The position numbers were made by a program, and so were the translations under genes. Shown piece after piece: positions 21,608-31,294 of a stretch of 64,000 nt of DNA (position 1 is its first letter; each line of letters starts with the position of its first letter). Source of the DNA: Pseudomonas brassicacearum (GTDB lineage Bacteria; Pseudomonadota; Gammaproteobacteria; Pseudomonadales; Pseudomonadaceae); the NCBI RefSeq assembly GCF_003732225.1, contig NZ_MOBJ01000007.1, forward strand, positions 203,333 through 267,332, written 5' to 3'. The notes beneath the pieces were generated by a model that made no database searches, was not told where the DNA came from, and saw only the letters and a program-made list of their open reading frames with translations.

Positions 21608-22750
21608 GTGATCCGTTGGAAACATGCAGCATTGCTGGCTCTGGCCATTCTGGCCGCGGGTTGCAGCAGCAACAGCAAAAAAGAACTGCCGCCGGCTGAG
21701 CTGGTCAACTTCAAAGAAGAAGTTGTCCTGCAGAAGCAGTGGAGCCGTTCGGTCGGTAATGGTCAGGGCGAAACCTACAACATGCTGGTGCCGGCCATCG
21801 ATGGCAATACCATCTATGCCGCCGACGTCAAAGGCATTGTGATGGCGCTGGATCGCATGAACGGCGACGTCAAATGGAAGAAAGATCTTGAACTGCCGGT
21901 GTCCGGCGCCGTTGGCGTGGGTTACGGGCTGGTCATGGTCGGCACGCTCAAAGGCGAAGTCGTTGCCCTGGATGCGAGTTCGGGTGAAGAGAAATGGCGC
22001 GCTCGCGTGACCAGTGAAGTCCTCGCGCCGCCAGCCAACAACGGTGACGTTGTAGTGGTGCAGACTCAGGACGATCGTGTGATCGGTCTGGATGCTGCCA
22101 CCGGTAATCAGCGCTGGTTGTATGACAGCACTCCAGCGGTACTGACTCTGCGTGGCACCAGTGCGCCGATCGTTACCAACCGCCTGGCGATTGCCGGTCT
22201 GTCGACCGGTAAAGTCGTGGCGCTGGATATCTCCAACGGCGTGCCGGTCTGGGAGCAGCGCATTGCGATTCCACAGGGCCGCTCGGAGCTGGAGCGTGTG
22301 GTCGACATCGACGGTGGCCTGCTGCTGTCCGGCGACAAGGTCTATGTGGCCAGCTATCAGGGGCGCGTTGCGGCCCTGGACCTGCAAAGCGGTCGTCAGC
22401 TCTGGCAGCGTGATGCTTCCAGCTATGCCGGTGTCGCTCAAGGTTTCGGCAGCGTCTACATCAGCCTCGCTTCGGGTACCGTTGAAGGCGTCGACGAGCG
22501 TTCGACCACGTCTTTGTGGGCCAACGACTCGCTGGCCCGCCGTCAACTGTCGGCGCCGGAAGTGTTCTCCAGCTACGTTGCAGTCGGTGACCTGGAAGGT
22601 TACCTGCACCTGCTGAGTCAGGTAGACGGTCGTTTCGTCGGCCGTGAACGCATCGACAGCGACGGCCTGCGTGCCCGTCCGCTGGTGATGGGTGACATGA
22701 TTTACGTGTATGGCAACAGCGGCAAACTGGAAGCCCTGACCATCAAGTAA
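21608..22750 (+). CDS. bamB: Outer membrane assembly lipoprotein BamB
   Basis: The beta-propeller lipoprotein of the BAM complex that inserts outer-membrane proteins. 380 aa from a GTG at 21608, chosen because it gives a clean lipoprotein signal (RWKHAALLALAILAAGC, lipidated Cys19). PQQ-like WD/propeller repeats such as VVALDASSGEEKWRARV and VIGLDAATGNQRWLYD span the rest. It starts 1 bp after the YfgM-like gene. Confidence 0.95.
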   Translation: MIRWKHAALLALAILAAGCSSNSKKELPPAELVNFKEEVVLQKQWSRSVGNGQGETYNMLVPAIDGNTIYAADVKGIVMALDRMNGDVKWKKDLELPVSGAVGVGYGLVMVGTLKGEVVALDASSGEEKWRARVTSEVLAPPANNGDVVVVQTQDDRVIGLDAATGNQRWLYDSTPAVLTLRGTSAPIVTNRLAIAGLSTGKVVALDISNGVPVWEQRIAIPQGRSELERVVDIDGGLLLSGDKVYVASYQGRVAALDLQSGRQLWQRDASSYAGVAQGFGSVYISLASGTVEGVDERSTTSLWANDSLARRQLSAPEVFSSYVAVGDLEGYLHLLSQVDGRFVGRERIDSDGLRARPLVMGDMIYVYGNSGKLEALTIK

Positions 22751-22834
22751 TGGTTTGACTATGCTTGGGGTTAGTTCCCCAAGCGGCCCCGTTCTACGGG
22801 GCTCGCAGCGCTTACAGGCGCTGCCCCGAGCACC

Positions 22835-22858
22835 AGCCGCTGCCTCGCAGCGGCTTTT
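22835..22858 (+). terminator. Terminator between bamB and der
   Basis: AGCCGCTGC-CTC-GCAGCGGCT followed by TTT. It lies 32 bp upstream of der, so der probably depends on readthrough or its own promoter. Confidence 0.6.
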
Positions 22859-22890
22859 GTATTTTCTGAAATAACGAAGTGGAGAGCCGC

Positions 22891-24360
22891 ATGGTTCCCG
22901 TAATCGCCCTGGTGGGCCGACCGAACGTCGGCAAGTCCACCTTGTTCAACCGCCTGACCAGGACTCGTGACGCCATCGTCGGCGACTTGTCCGGTCTGAC
23001 CCGTGATCGCCAATACGGTGAGGCCAAGTGGCAAGGGCGTTCCTACATTTTGGTCGACACTGGCGGTATCTCCGGTGACGAACACGGTATGGACGAAAAA
23101 ATGGCCGAGCAGTCGCTGCTGGCCATTGAAGAAGCGGATGTCGTTCTGTTCCTGGTAGATGCCAAAGCCGGTTTCACCGCGGCCGACCAGATGATCGCCG
23201 AGCACTTGCGCAAGCGTAACAAGCGTTCTTACGTGGTTGCCAACAAGGTCGACAACATTGACCCTGAAATGGCCCGCGCCGAGTTCGCCCCGCTGGGCAT
23301 GGGCCACGCGATCCCGATCGCCGGTGCCCACGGTCGTGGCATCACCCAGATGCTGGAAATCGCCCTGAGCGACTTCCCTAAAGACGATGAAGAGCCGGAA
23401 GACGGCGAAGAAGAAATCGTTGCCGAAGGCGAGGAAGCCAAGCGCATTCCTGGCCCGAGCGAAAAAGACGGTATCAAGATCGCTATCATTGGTCGCCCGA
23501 ACGTCGGCAAATCGACCCTGGTCAACCGCATGCTCGGTGAAGACCGGGTGATCGTGTATGACCAGCCAGGCACCACCCGCGACAGTATCTACATCCCGTT
23601 CGAACGTAACGACGAGAAGTACACGCTGATCGATACCGCGGGTGTGCGCAAGCGCGGCAAGATCCACGAAGAAGTCGAAAAGTTCTCCGTGGTCAAAACC
23701 CTGCAAGCGATCAAAGACGCCAACGTGGTGATCTTCGTGATGGACGCCCGCGAAGGCGTGGTAGACCACGACCTCAACCTGCTGGGCTTTGCCCTGGAAG
23801 CGGGTCGTGCGTTGGTGATCGCGATCAACAAGTGGGACGGCATGACGCCGAGCGAGCGCGACTTCGTGAAGGTCGAGTTGCAACGTCGGCTGTTCTTCGT
23901 CGACTTCGCCGACATCCACTTCATCTCGGCCCTGCACGGTACTGGCGTGGGCAACCTCTACGCGTCGGTGCAGAACTCGTTCAAGTCCGCGGTCACTCGC
24001 TGGCCGACCAACCGCCTGACCCAGATTCTCGAAGATGCGGTCGGTGAGCACGCGCCGCCGATGGTCAACAACCGCCGGATCAAGCTGCGTTATGCCCACT
24101 TGGGTGGCGCGAACCCGCCGATCATCGTGATCCACGGTAACCAGGTCGAGAAGGTTCCAAAGTCTTACGTCCGTTACCTGGAAAACACTTACCGTCGCGT
24201 CTTGAAGCTGGTCGGTACGCCGATCCGCATCGAGTTCAAAGGTGGTGAGAACCCGTACGAAGGCAACAAGAACACGCTTACCGACCGTCAGGTCAACAAG
24301 AAGCGCCGCTTGATGACGCACCACAAGAAAGCCGACAAGAAGCGCCGCGACAAGCGTTGA
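22891..24360 (+). CDS. der: Ribosome-associated GTPase Der (EngA)
   Basis: An essential GTPase needed for 50S maturation. 489 aa with two tandem G domains, each with GRPNVGKST (about residues 9 and 205), DTGG/DTAG switch II and NKxD motifs, and a C-terminal KH-like domain ending in a basic tail. The ATG at 22891 is preferred over an in-frame GTG 12 bp upstream because GTGGAGAG then serves as the RBS. Confidence 0.97.
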   Translation: MVPVIALVGRPNVGKSTLFNRLTRTRDAIVGDLSGLTRDRQYGEAKWQGRSYILVDTGGISGDEHGMDEKMAEQSLLAIEEADVVLFLVDAKAGFTAADQMIAEHLRKRNKRSYVVANKVDNIDPEMARAEFAPLGMGHAIPIAGAHGRGITQMLEIALSDFPKDDEEPEDGEEEIVAEGEEAKRIPGPSEKDGIKIAIIGRPNVGKSTLVNRMLGEDRVIVYDQPGTTRDSIYIPFERNDEKYTLIDTAGVRKRGKIHEEVEKFSVVKTLQAIKDANVVIFVMDAREGVVDHDLNLLGFALEAGRALVIAINKWDGMTPSERDFVKVELQRRLFFVDFADIHFISALHGTGVGNLYASVQNSFKSAVTRWPTNRLTQILEDAVGEHAPPMVNNRRIKLRYAHLGGANPPIIVIHGNQVEKVPKSYVRYLENTYRRVLKLVGTPIRIEFKGGENPYEGNKNTLTDRQVNKKRRLMTHHKKADKKRRDKR

Positions 24361-24407
24361 TTCGAAGGGATCACCGCCGAACTCGCGGGTAAATTATCAA
24401 CTGCTTT

Positions 24408-24489
24408 GTAGGAGCTGCCGCAGGCTGCGATCTTTTCAGCGATTAGAACGCCGAAGATCAAAAGATCGCAGCCTGCGGCAGCTCCTACA
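24408..24489. repeat. REP pair (BIME), type B
   Basis: Inverted pair of GTAGGAGCTGCCGCAGGCTG elements separated by about 24 bp, between der and the next terminator. Confidence 0.8.
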
Positions 24490-24501
24490 GGTGGCGATAG
24501 T

Positions 24502-24533
24502 AAAAAGGGTGCCCCCCAGGGCACCCTTTTTTT
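24502..24533 (+). terminator. Terminator after der
   Basis: AAAAAGGGTGCC / GGCACCCTTTTTTT hairpin with flanking A and T runs. Confidence 0.85.
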
Positions 24534-24607
24534 ATGGGCGCTGGATGGGCTATCCTCGGGCTCTCCCGCGCCGCCGTTAGAGCCGGGTGTTCAGTAGGGA
24601 ATCACCG

Positions 24608-25756
24608 ATGATCACCAGCAAGCTGCCGAATATCGGCATCACTATCTTCACCCAAATGTCTCAGCTCGCGGCACAGACCGGCGCGATCAACCTGTCTCAG
24701 GGGTTCCCCGATTTCGATGCTCCGCAAGCCTTGTGCGATGCGGTCGGCCGGCACATCGCCAATGGCCATAACCAGTATTCACCGATGACCGGCCTGCCGG
24801 CGCTACGCCAACAGGTGGCGGCAAAGATCGCCCGCAGTTATGGCGTAAACGTCAATGCCGACACCGAGGTGACCATCACTCCCGGCGCGACCCAGGCGAT
24901 TTTCTGTGCCATTCAAACGGTTATCCACAGCGGTGACGAAGTGATCGTCTTCGATCCGGCCTACGACAGTTATGAGCCTTCGGTGGCGCTGGCCGGCGGT
25001 CGTTGCGTGCATGTGCCATTGGGGGGGAAGGATTTCGCCATCGACTTCCAGAAACTCGGCGAAGCGCTGAGCCCGCGTACGCGGATGATCATCCTCAACT
25101 CGCCGCATAACCCGAGTGGTGCACTGATCTCGCGCGCCGAGCTGGACCAGTTGGCCGCATTGATCCGCGACCGCGATATCTATGTGATCAGTGACGAGGT
25201 GTATGAACACCTGGTGTTCGACGGCGTGCCGCACGTCAGTGTGTTGGCCCATGAAGAGCTGTATCAGCGTGCTTTCGTGGTCAGCTCGTTCGGCAAGACT
25301 TACCACGTCACTGGCTGGAAGACCGGCTACGTGGTCGCGCCACCGGCGCTGACGGAAGAACTGCGCAAGGTGCATCAATACGTCAGCTTCTGCGGCGTGA
25401 CCCCGTTGCAGTACGCGCTGGCCGACTTCATGGCCGAGCATCCGGAGCATGTCGAAGAGTTGCCGGGTTTCTATCAGGCCAAGCGTGATCTGTTCTGTGA
25501 TTTGCTGGTGCCTTCGCGGTTCAGTTTTACCAAGGTCACCGGGACCTATTTCCAGTTGGTCGACTATTCGCAGATTCGTCCCGACCTGAACGATGTCGAT
25601 ATGGCCAAGTGGATGACTCGCGAACATGGCGTGGCGGCGATCCCGATTTCGGTGTTCTACCAGCACCCGCTGCAGGAGCAGCGTCTGGTACGCCTGTGTT
25701 TTGCCAAGCGTGAGGAGACGCTGCGTCAGGCAGCGGAAAAACTATGCGCGATCTGA
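24608..25756 (+). CDS. PLP-dependent methionine aminotransferase (YbdL-like)
   Basis: A class I/II aminotransferase of 382 aa, most similar in pattern to methionine/glutamine transaminases. The PLP lysine is in SSFGKTYHVTGWKTGYV; NSPHNPSGA and SDEVYEHLVFDG are also intact. The ATG at 24608 follows GGGAATCACC. The downstream omega-amidase overlaps it by 13 bp, which fits a methionine-salvage pair: the transaminase makes an alpha-ketoacid amide that the amidase hydrolyses. Exact substrate is inferred. Confidence 0.85.
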   Translation: MITSKLPNIGITIFTQMSQLAAQTGAINLSQGFPDFDAPQALCDAVGRHIANGHNQYSPMTGLPALRQQVAAKIARSYGVNVNADTEVTITPGATQAIFCAIQTVIHSGDEVIVFDPAYDSYEPSVALAGGRCVHVPLGGKDFAIDFQKLGEALSPRTRMIILNSPHNPSGALISRAELDQLAALIRDRDIYVISDEVYEHLVFDGVPHVSVLAHEELYQRAFVVSSFGKTYHVTGWKTGYVVAPPALTEELRKVHQYVSFCGVTPLQYALADFMAEHPEHVEELPGFYQAKRDLFCDLLVPSRFSFTKVTGTYFQLVDYSQIRPDLNDVDMAKWMTREHGVAAIPISVFYQHPLQEQRLVRLCFAKREETLRQAAEKLCAI

Positions 25757-26535
25757 CCGCCTTGCCCAATCTGAACGTTGCTCTGATCCAGACCACGTTG
25801 GCCTGGCATGATCGTCAGGCCAATCTCGAGCATTTCGAGCAGTTGCTGGAGCAGGCGCGGGGCGCCGACCTGATCATCCTGCCGGAGATGTTCACCACCG
25901 GCTTCTCGATGGAATCGCAGACCCTCGCTGAGGGGGAAAACGGCCCGACCAGCAAATGGCTGCGAGTGCAGGCCGCCAAACTTGACGCAGTGATTACCGG
26001 CAGCGTGATTGTCCAGGCCGCCGATGGCAGCCATCGCAATCGGCTGTTGTGGGCGCGGCCGGACGGTGAGGTCTTGCATTACGACAAGCGTCATCTGTTT
26101 CGCATGGCCGGCGAGCACAACCATTTCACTCCGGGCGAGCATCAGGTGCAGTTCGAGCTCAAGGGCTGGCGGGTGCGTCCGCTGATTTGCTACGACCTGC
26201 GCTTCCCGGTGTGGAGCCGCGATGCGCAAGACACCGATTTGCTGCTGTACACCGCCAACTGGCCGGGTGCCCGTCGTCAGCACTGGAACCGTTTGCTGCC
26301 GGCGCGAGCGATCGAGAACCTCTGTTATGTCGCAGCGGTGAACCGGATTGGCACTGACGGTAAGGGCTTTGCCTACACCGGTGATAGTCAGGTGCTGGAT
26401 TTCCAGGGCGAGACGCTGCTCAGCGCCGGTGAGGCCGATGGAGTGTTTCAGGTCGTTCTGAGCGCTGCGGAGCTGGCGGCGTACCGCACGCGGTTCCCGG
26501 CGAATCTGGATGCCGATACCTTCGAGCTGACCTGA
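25744..26535 (+). CDS. Carbon-nitrogen hydrolase, probable omega-amidase (YafV/Nit2-like)
   Basis: A nitrilase-superfamily amidase of 263 aa. The Glu-Lys-Cys triad is visible: LPEMFTTGF (Glu), YDKRHLF (Lys) and ICYDLRFPVW (Cys). Family members hydrolyse alpha-ketoglutaramate or alpha-ketosuccinamate produced by glutamine or methionine transaminases. It overlaps the aminotransferase in another frame, a strong hint of translational coupling. Confidence 0.87.
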   Translation: MRDLTALPNLNVALIQTTLAWHDRQANLEHFEQLLEQARGADLIILPEMFTTGFSMESQTLAEGENGPTSKWLRVQAAKLDAVITGSVIVQAADGSHRNRLLWARPDGEVLHYDKRHLFRMAGEHNHFTPGEHQVQFELKGWRVRPLICYDLRFPVWSRDAQDTDLLLYTANWPGARRQHWNRLLPARAIENLCYVAAVNRIGTDGKGFAYTGDSQVLDFQGETLLSAGEADGVFQVVLSAAELAAYRTRFPANLDADTFELT

Positions 26536-26560
26536 GGATCTTCGCTGCCTGACGGACCGC

Positions 26561-26647
26561 TATCGCGAGCAAGCTCGCTCCCACAGGGTTATGTGCTGAT
26601 TGTTGGACCTGTACAAATCCAATGTGGGAGCGAGCTTGCTCGCGATG
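26561..26647. repeat. REP pair (BIME), type A
   Basis: Inverted pair of GCGAGCAAGCTCGCTCCCAC elements in the convergent gap between the omega-amidase gene and leuA. Confidence 0.8.
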
Positions 26648-26680
26648 AGGGCCTGACAGGCAACGAAAACCTGAAGATAA

Positions 26681-26714
26681 AAAAGGCCCCGAGGTTTTCA
26701 CCTCGGGGCCTTTT
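26681..26714 (-). terminator. Bidirectional terminator for leuA and the amidase operon
   Basis: AAAAGGCCCCGAGG / CCTCGGGGCCTTTT, 14-bp stem with a 6-nt loop, placed between convergent genes. Confidence 0.85.
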
Positions 26715-26732
26715 GCGTTTCAGCTGGCGGGT

Positions 26733-28412
26733 TTACGCCGCTTTCGCTTCCGGCTGGCTCAGGGAGCGGTTCAGCGCGCTGAACAGGGCCTTGAAGCTGG
26801 CAGTGGTGATGTTTTCATCGATGCCCACGCCATGCACCGCACGCTCGCCGTTTACGCGCAGTTCAATGTAGGCCGCAGCCTTGGCATTGGTGCCTGCGCC
26901 GATCGCGTGTTCGTTGTAGTCCATGATCTCCACCGGGATCGGCAGGCCGGCCACCAGTGCTTCCAGGGCGCCGTTGCCCTTGCCACGCCAGTGCAGGTTG
27001 GTTTCGCCCTGGCCTTTGCTGGAGACTTCCACTTCGACGGCACTGTGACCGTTCTCTTCCTGCAAGCGATGGCTGACCAGCGCGTATGGCGTGTTGGCCT
27101 GCAAGTACTCGCTGTGCAGCAGAGCGTGGATCTGCTGGGCCGTCATCTCGAGGCCCAGGCGATCGGTTTCGCGTTGTACGACCTGGCTGAACTCGATCTG
27201 CATGCGGCGTGGCAAGTTGATGCCGTATTCCTGTTCCAGCAGGTAGGCGATACCGCCCTTGCCCGACTGGCTGTTGACGCGAATCACCGCCTCGTAGCTG
27301 CGACCGATGTCGGCCGGGTCGATCGGCAAGTACGGCACTTCCCACAGCTCATCCGGTTTCTGCTGGGCGAAGCCCTTGCGGATGGCGTCCTGGTGCGAGC
27401 CGGAGAACGCGGTGTGAACCAGGTCGCCGACGTATGGGTGACGTGGGTGCACGGGAATCTGGTTGCACTCTTCAACGACCTTGCGCACGCCGTCGATGTC
27501 GGAGAAGTCCAGCTCAGGATCAACGCCCTGGGTGTAGAGGTTCAAGGCCACGGTGACGAGGTCAACGTTACCGGTACGCTCGCCGTTACCGAACAGGCAG
27601 CCTTCGACACGGTCGGCGCCGGCCATCAGGCCCAACTCGGTGGCGGCAACGCCAGTGCCACGGTCGTTGTGGGTGTGCAGGCTGATGATCACGCTGTCAC
27701 GACGATTGATGTGACGGCCGAACCACTCGATCTGGTCAGCGTAGATGTTCGGTGTGGCGCATTCGACGGTAGCCGGCAGGTTGAGGATGACCTTGTGCGC
27801 AGGCGTCGGGTTCCAGACCTCGATCACGGCGTCGCAGACTTCCTTGGCGAATTCCAGCTCAGTGGCGCTGAAGGTCTCTGGCGAGTATTCGAAGGTCCAC
27901 TCGGTTTCCGGCTGTTTGGCGGCATATTTGACGAACAGCTTGGCGGCGTTCACGGCGATGGCCTTGATCCCGTCCTTGTCCTGGTTGAAGACAATCCGGC
28001 GGAAGGAAGGGGAGGTCGCGTTGTAGAGGTGAACGATGGCTTTTTTCGCACCGCGCAGGGATTCGAAAGTCCGCTCGATAAGGTCTTCACGGCCCTGGGT
28101 CAGCACCTGAATGGTGGTGTCGTCCGGGATGTGGCCGCCTTCGATCAGGGTACGTACGAAGTCGAAGTCGGTTTGCGAAGCGGCCGGGAAGGAGGCTTCG
28201 ATTTCTTTCACACCGACGGCGACCAGAGTTTTCCAGAAACGCAGCTTTTTCACTGCGTCCATTGGCTCGATCAGCGACTGATTACCGTCGCGCAAGTCGG
28301 AGCTGCACCAGATCGGCGCGGCAGTGATGGTCTTCGACGGCCAGGTGCGATCCGGAATGTCGATAGTCGGGAAAGCGCGGTATTTCGAAGACGGGTCTTT
28401 GAGCATGCTCAT
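26733..28412 (-). CDS. leuA: 2-isopropylmalate synthase LeuA
   Basis: Condenses acetyl-CoA with 2-ketoisovalerate, the first leucine-specific step. 559 aa, the longer LeuA type. TIM-barrel motifs are [24 protein letters not shown] (metal ligands) and [13 protein letters not shown]; the C-terminal leucine-binding regulatory domain starts near residue 430. AAGGATTTCTCG precedes the ATG. A candidate leader peptide and attenuator lie upstream (28438-28580). Confidence 0.96.
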   Translation of the reverse strand: MSMLKDPSSKYRAFPTIDIPDRTWPSKTITAAPIWCSSDLRDGNQSLIEPMDAVKKLRFWKTLVAVGVKEIEASFPAASQTDFDFVRTLIEGGHIPDDTTIQVLTQGREDLIERTFESLRGAKKAIVHLYNATSPSFRRIVFNQDKDGIKAIAVNAAKLFVKYAAKQPETEWTFEYSPETFSATELEFAKEVCDAVIEVWNPTPAHKVILNLPATVECATPNIYADQIEWFGRHINRRDSVIISLHTHNDRGTGVAATELGLMAGADRVEGCLFGNGERTGNVDLVTVALNLYTQGVDPELDFSDIDGVRKVVEECNQIPVHPRHPYVGDLVHTAFSGSHQDAIRKGFAQQKPDELWEVPYLPIDPADIGRSYEAVIRVNSQSGKGGIAYLLEQEYGINLPRRMQIEFSQVVQRETDRLGLEMTAQQIHALLHSEYLQANTPYALVSHRLQEENGHSAVEVEVSSKGQGETNLHWRGKGNGALEALVAGLPIPVEIMDYNEHAIGAGTNAKAAAYIELRVNGERAVHGVGIDENITTASFKALFSALNRSLSQPEAKAA

Positions 28413-28437
28413 CGAGAAATCCTTATTGTGTGGGCCG

Positions 28438-28580
28438 AAAAAAGGCGGCCTGCCGGTGGGTCAAAAAAGCGTTGGATAAAACGTAAGACGAGGCACCGCG
28501 ATTCAGCCCGGCAGTCGTGCGCTGACGAGGCACAGACTGCGGTGCTGGCGGAGCTGAATGAGGGTGTGAGAGGTTTTCAT
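28438..28580 (-). promoter_or_regulatory. Candidate leuA transcription attenuator
   Basis: On the minus strand a 25-codon ORF is followed by GCGGTGCC (28493-28500), which can pair with GGCAGGCCGC (28445-28454) just before six T (28438-28443), a terminator-like stem with a long loop. The last codons of the ORF contain CTGCCGG (28508-28514), perfectly complementary to CCGGCAG (28450-28456), which would disrupt that stem. This is the logic of ribosome-mediated attenuation; it is inferred. Confidence 0.5.
28503..28580 (-). CDS. Candidate leuA leader peptide (25 aa)
   Basis: ATG to TGA, 25 aa reading MKTSHTLIQLRQ then HRSLCLVSARLPG. Five of 25 residues are leucine (CTC, CTC, CTG, CTC, CTG), though not in one run. 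A GGGTTGAAG sequence upstream could be the ribosome binding site. It ends about 90 bp before leuA. Confidence 0.5.
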   Translation of the reverse strand: MKTSHTLIQLRQHRSLCLVSARLPG

Positions 28581-28891
28581 GTCTTCAACCCTAACCGCGA
28601 GGGTGAAAGATGGCAAGCAGTCGAAAAACTTTGAGATAAGTTCTGCTTTGGCGGAGTTTGGCGCGATTTTATGGCGCTGAATTTGATATCTGACGGCATT
28701 GATTGCGTCGATGTTTGAAGGTCGGCAATCTTAAAGTTGTGGGTGATGCTGGAGTCGCCATCGTCGGATCGCCGCCCGGAGCAAGCTCGCTCCCACAGTG
28801 AATCGCTAGTGTGTCGCAAATTGCGTGCACATCGAAGATCCAGTGTGGGAGCGAGCTTGCTCGCGATGGGGCCATGAGCCTCGGCGAGTAT
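28581..28891. other. Intergenic region upstream of the leuA leader
   Basis: Holds the presumed leuA promoter, which I could not pin to clear boxes, and a type A REP pair. No coding sequence supported. Confidence 0.4.
28779..28869. repeat. REP pair (BIME), type A
   Basis: Inverted pair of the GCAAGCTCGCTCCCAC family; the left copy is degenerate at its outer end (CCCGGAGC). Confidence 0.7.
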
Positions 28892-29713
28892 TCAAGGCTG
28901 GAATGCACCAATGAAAATCGCCGGGTCCACTCGGGCGTCATTGAGGCTGACATTCCAGTGCATGTGCGGCCCGGTGGCTCGACCGGTGGAGCCGACTTTA
29001 CCGACCACGCCGCCGCGCGCCAGCTGCTGGCCGACTTTCACGTCGATTTTCGACATGTGGCAGAACATGCTGATAAAGCCCTGGCCGTGGTCGACGAATA
29101 CCGTGTTGCCGTTAAAGAAGTAGTTGCCGATCAGTATCACCTTGCCGGCCGCCGGGGTCTTGATCGGCGTACCGGCCGGCACCGCGAAGTCCAGCCCGGC
29201 GTGGGGATTGCGCTCTTCGCCATTGAAGAACCGGCGCACACCGAACTTGCTCGACAGCGGACCATTGACTGGTTTGTCCAGTAGCAGATTGCTCGGCGTT
29301 ACCGGGCTGAAGCTGCGATAGGCGCGAATCTGTTCGTCCAGTTCGGCATCGATGCGTTTCAGGTCGTCCGGGTTCGGATTGACCTGACGCCGGTTCTTCA
29401 GGGTGATGTGCTGTTCCGGGTACTTCTTGTTGCCGACCATGAACGTCAGGTTACGACCGCCCGCGCTGAGTGCCTGGCTGCCGGGTTTGACGGTCAGGGG
29501 CACGCCGACAATCGCCAGCCAGTTGTTCTGTTCCTTGACCACCAGCACCGGTTTGCCTTGGTAGCTGGCCTTGGGCGCCTGAGCCGAAGTGCCCAGATCG
29601 ACCACCGCCACACCGCCTGGCACCGGTTTGTTCAGCAGGCGCGTGATGTAGCTGTCGGCGTGGGCGTTGAAGGTCAGGCAAAGCAACAACAACGGTGCAA
29701 GAAAACGCGGCAT
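28892..29713 (-). CDS. M23-family peptidoglycan endopeptidase
   Basis: A 273-aa exported metallopeptidase. Signal peptide to about residue 19 (LLLLCLTFNAHA). A beta-sandwich region is followed by the LytM domain with zinc ligands in NPHAGLDFAVPAG and ATGPHMHWNV, and the conserved HGQGFISMFCHMSKIDVK. It should cleave peptide cross-links in peptidoglycan. It lies 3 bp after xseA, so the two are probably co-transcribed. An M23-domain activator role cannot be excluded, but the catalytic residues are present. Confidence 0.9.
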   Translation of the reverse strand: MPRFLAPLLLLCLTFNAHADSYITRLLNKPVPGGVAVVDLGTSAQAPKASYQGKPVLVVKEQNNWLAIVGVPLTVKPGSQALSAGGRNLTFMVGNKKYPEQHITLKNRRQVNPNPDDLKRIDAELDEQIRAYRSFSPVTPSNLLLDKPVNGPLSSKFGVRRFFNGEERNPHAGLDFAVPAGTPIKTPAAGKVILIGNYFFNGNTVFVDHGQGFISMFCHMSKIDVKVGQQLARGGVVGKVGSTGRATGPHMHWNVSLNDARVDPAIFIGAFQP

Positions 29714-29716
29714 GGA

Positions 29717-31096
29717 TCAATCCAGTAAAGAAAGGGTGACAGGTGTCAGATGGTTGTCTTCGACCCGGACCTGCAATTCGCCTTCGCCAAGTTTGGCTTT
29801 CAGGCGTTGGCCGTTCTGGGTCTGCGCGGCGCTGCGGATCGCGTTGCCGCGCTCATCGAGCAAAATGCTGTAACCACGGCCGAGTGTCGCCAAAGGGCTG
29901 ACCACGTGCAGGGTTTGCATCTGTGTTTGCAGTTGCAGGCGACGGGCCTTCAGGCCTTCGCGCATTGAGCGCGGCAGGCGCTCGGCGAGGCTGTCGAGGC
30001 GCTGGCGAAGCAGCGCCAATTGCCGTCCCGGATGTTGCCCGGCGAGGCGGGTTTCCAGGCGAATCAGGCGTTCACGACGGGTATTGAGGTTGCGTTCGAA
30101 GGCCCGGCGCAGGCGCATGTCCAGGTCGTCGAGACGTTGCGCTTGCTGACGCAGGCGTTCGCCGGGGTGGCGCAAGCGACGCGATATGCCTTCCAGACGC
30201 AGGCGATCACGCATCAAGCGGTCGCGGATACGCATCACCAGGCGCCGGTGCAGGCTTTCGACCCGGCGCACCAGATCGCTGGAATCCGGCGCCAGCAGTT
30301 CAGCTGCGGCGGAAGGTGTCGGTGCACGGACGTCGGCCACGAAGTCACTGATCGATACATCGGTTTCATGGCCGACGGCGCTGACAATCGGGGTGACGCA
30401 AGCATCCACCGCACGGGCCACGGCTTCTTCGTTGAAGCACCAGAGGTCTTCCAGCGAACCGCCGCCACGCGCGAGGATCAGTGCGTCGAAACCGCGGGCG
30501 TCGGCCAGTTTCAGTGCGCGGACAATCTGCGCGGTGGCTTCGCGGCCTTGCACGGCGGTGGGGATCAGGGTCAGCACCACTTGCGGCGCACGGCGGCGGA
30601 ACACGCTGATGATGTCGCGAATCACCGCGCCGGTCGGTGAACTGATGATGCCGATGCGTTGCGGGTGTGCCGGCAGCGGTACTTTGCGTTCGGCACTGAA
30701 CAGGCCTTCGGCGCTGAGTTTTTCCTTCAGTGCATCGAACGCCAGGCGCAGCGCACCGTCACCGGCCGGCTCCACGGTGTCGAGTATCAGTTGATAGTCA
30801 CCACGCCCTTCGAACAGCGAAACCTTGCCCCGGACCTTGACGGCCAGGCCATCCTTCAGCGCCTGACGGACCCGCGCAGCGTTCTGCCGGAAGAGCGCGC
30901 AACGTACCTGGGCGCCGCTGTCCTTGAGGGTGAAATAGATGTGGCCGGACGCTGGGCGGGCGAGGTTGGAGATTTCGCCTTCGACCCAGATGTTGCTGAA
31001 CACGTCTTCGAGCAACACCCGCGCGCGGCCGTTGAGCTGACTGACCGTCAGGACTTCTCGGTCCAGGCCGAGTCTTGCAAAGGGATCTTTAATCAT
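29717..31096 (-). CDS. xseA: Exodeoxyribonuclease VII large subunit
   Basis: The catalytic subunit that, with XseB, degrades single-stranded DNA to oligonucleotides. 459 aa: an N-terminal OB fold (FSNIWVEGEISNLARPASGHIYFTLKD), a catalytic domain with GIISSPTGAVIRDI, ARGGGSLEDLWCFNEE and SAVGHETDVSISDFVAD, and a long coiled-coil C-terminus rich in Arg and Leu. The small subunit gene is not in this window. Confidence 0.96.
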   Translation of the reverse strand: MIKDPFARLGLDREVLTVSQLNGRARVLLEDVFSNIWVEGEISNLARPASGHIYFTLKDSGAQVRCALFRQNAARVRQALKDGLAVKVRGKVSLFEGRGDYQLILDTVEPAGDGALRLAFDALKEKLSAEGLFSAERKVPLPAHPQRIGIISSPTGAVIRDIISVFRRRAPQVVLTLIPTAVQGREATAQIVRALKLADARGFDALILARGGGSLEDLWCFNEEAVARAVDACVTPIVSAVGHETDVSISDFVADVRAPTPSAAAELLAPDSSDLVRRVESLHRRLVMRIRDRLMRDRLRLEGISRRLRHPGERLRQQAQRLDDLDMRLRRAFERNLNTRRERLIRLETRLAGQHPGRQLALLRQRLDSLAERLPRSMREGLKARRLQLQTQMQTLHVVSPLATLGRGYSILLDERGNAIRSAAQTQNGQRLKAKLGEGELQVRVEDNHLTPVTLSLLD

Positions 31097-31163
31097 GGGG
31101 CGCAGTTTAAAGGCATTCGACGCTCAATCTCCATGGCCGATTACCTTCTTGCTGAAGTGAACT

Positions 31164-31256
31164 CTGTGGGAGCGAGCTTGCTCGCGATTGCGGTGTGACA
31201 TTCAATAATAGTGTTGGATGTTAAACCGCAATCGCGAGCAAGCTCGCTCCCACAGG
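31164..31256. repeat. REP pair (BIME), type A
   Basis: Inverted pair of the GTGGGAGCGAGCTTGCTCGC family between divergent xseA and the TauE/SafE gene. Confidence 0.8.
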
Positions 31257-31294
31257 GGGTAAAGTCGTCAGTGGTATTCAAGGAAGACGGGGGA

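Noticed and set aside
26832..28634. 600-codon plus-strand frame opposite leuA
   Set aside because: Antisense to a fully conserved leuA; no recognisable protein features.
31211..31294. Upstream GTG start for the TauE/SafE protein
   Set aside because: It would translate a REP element into the N-terminus; the ATG at 31295 has a better RBS.
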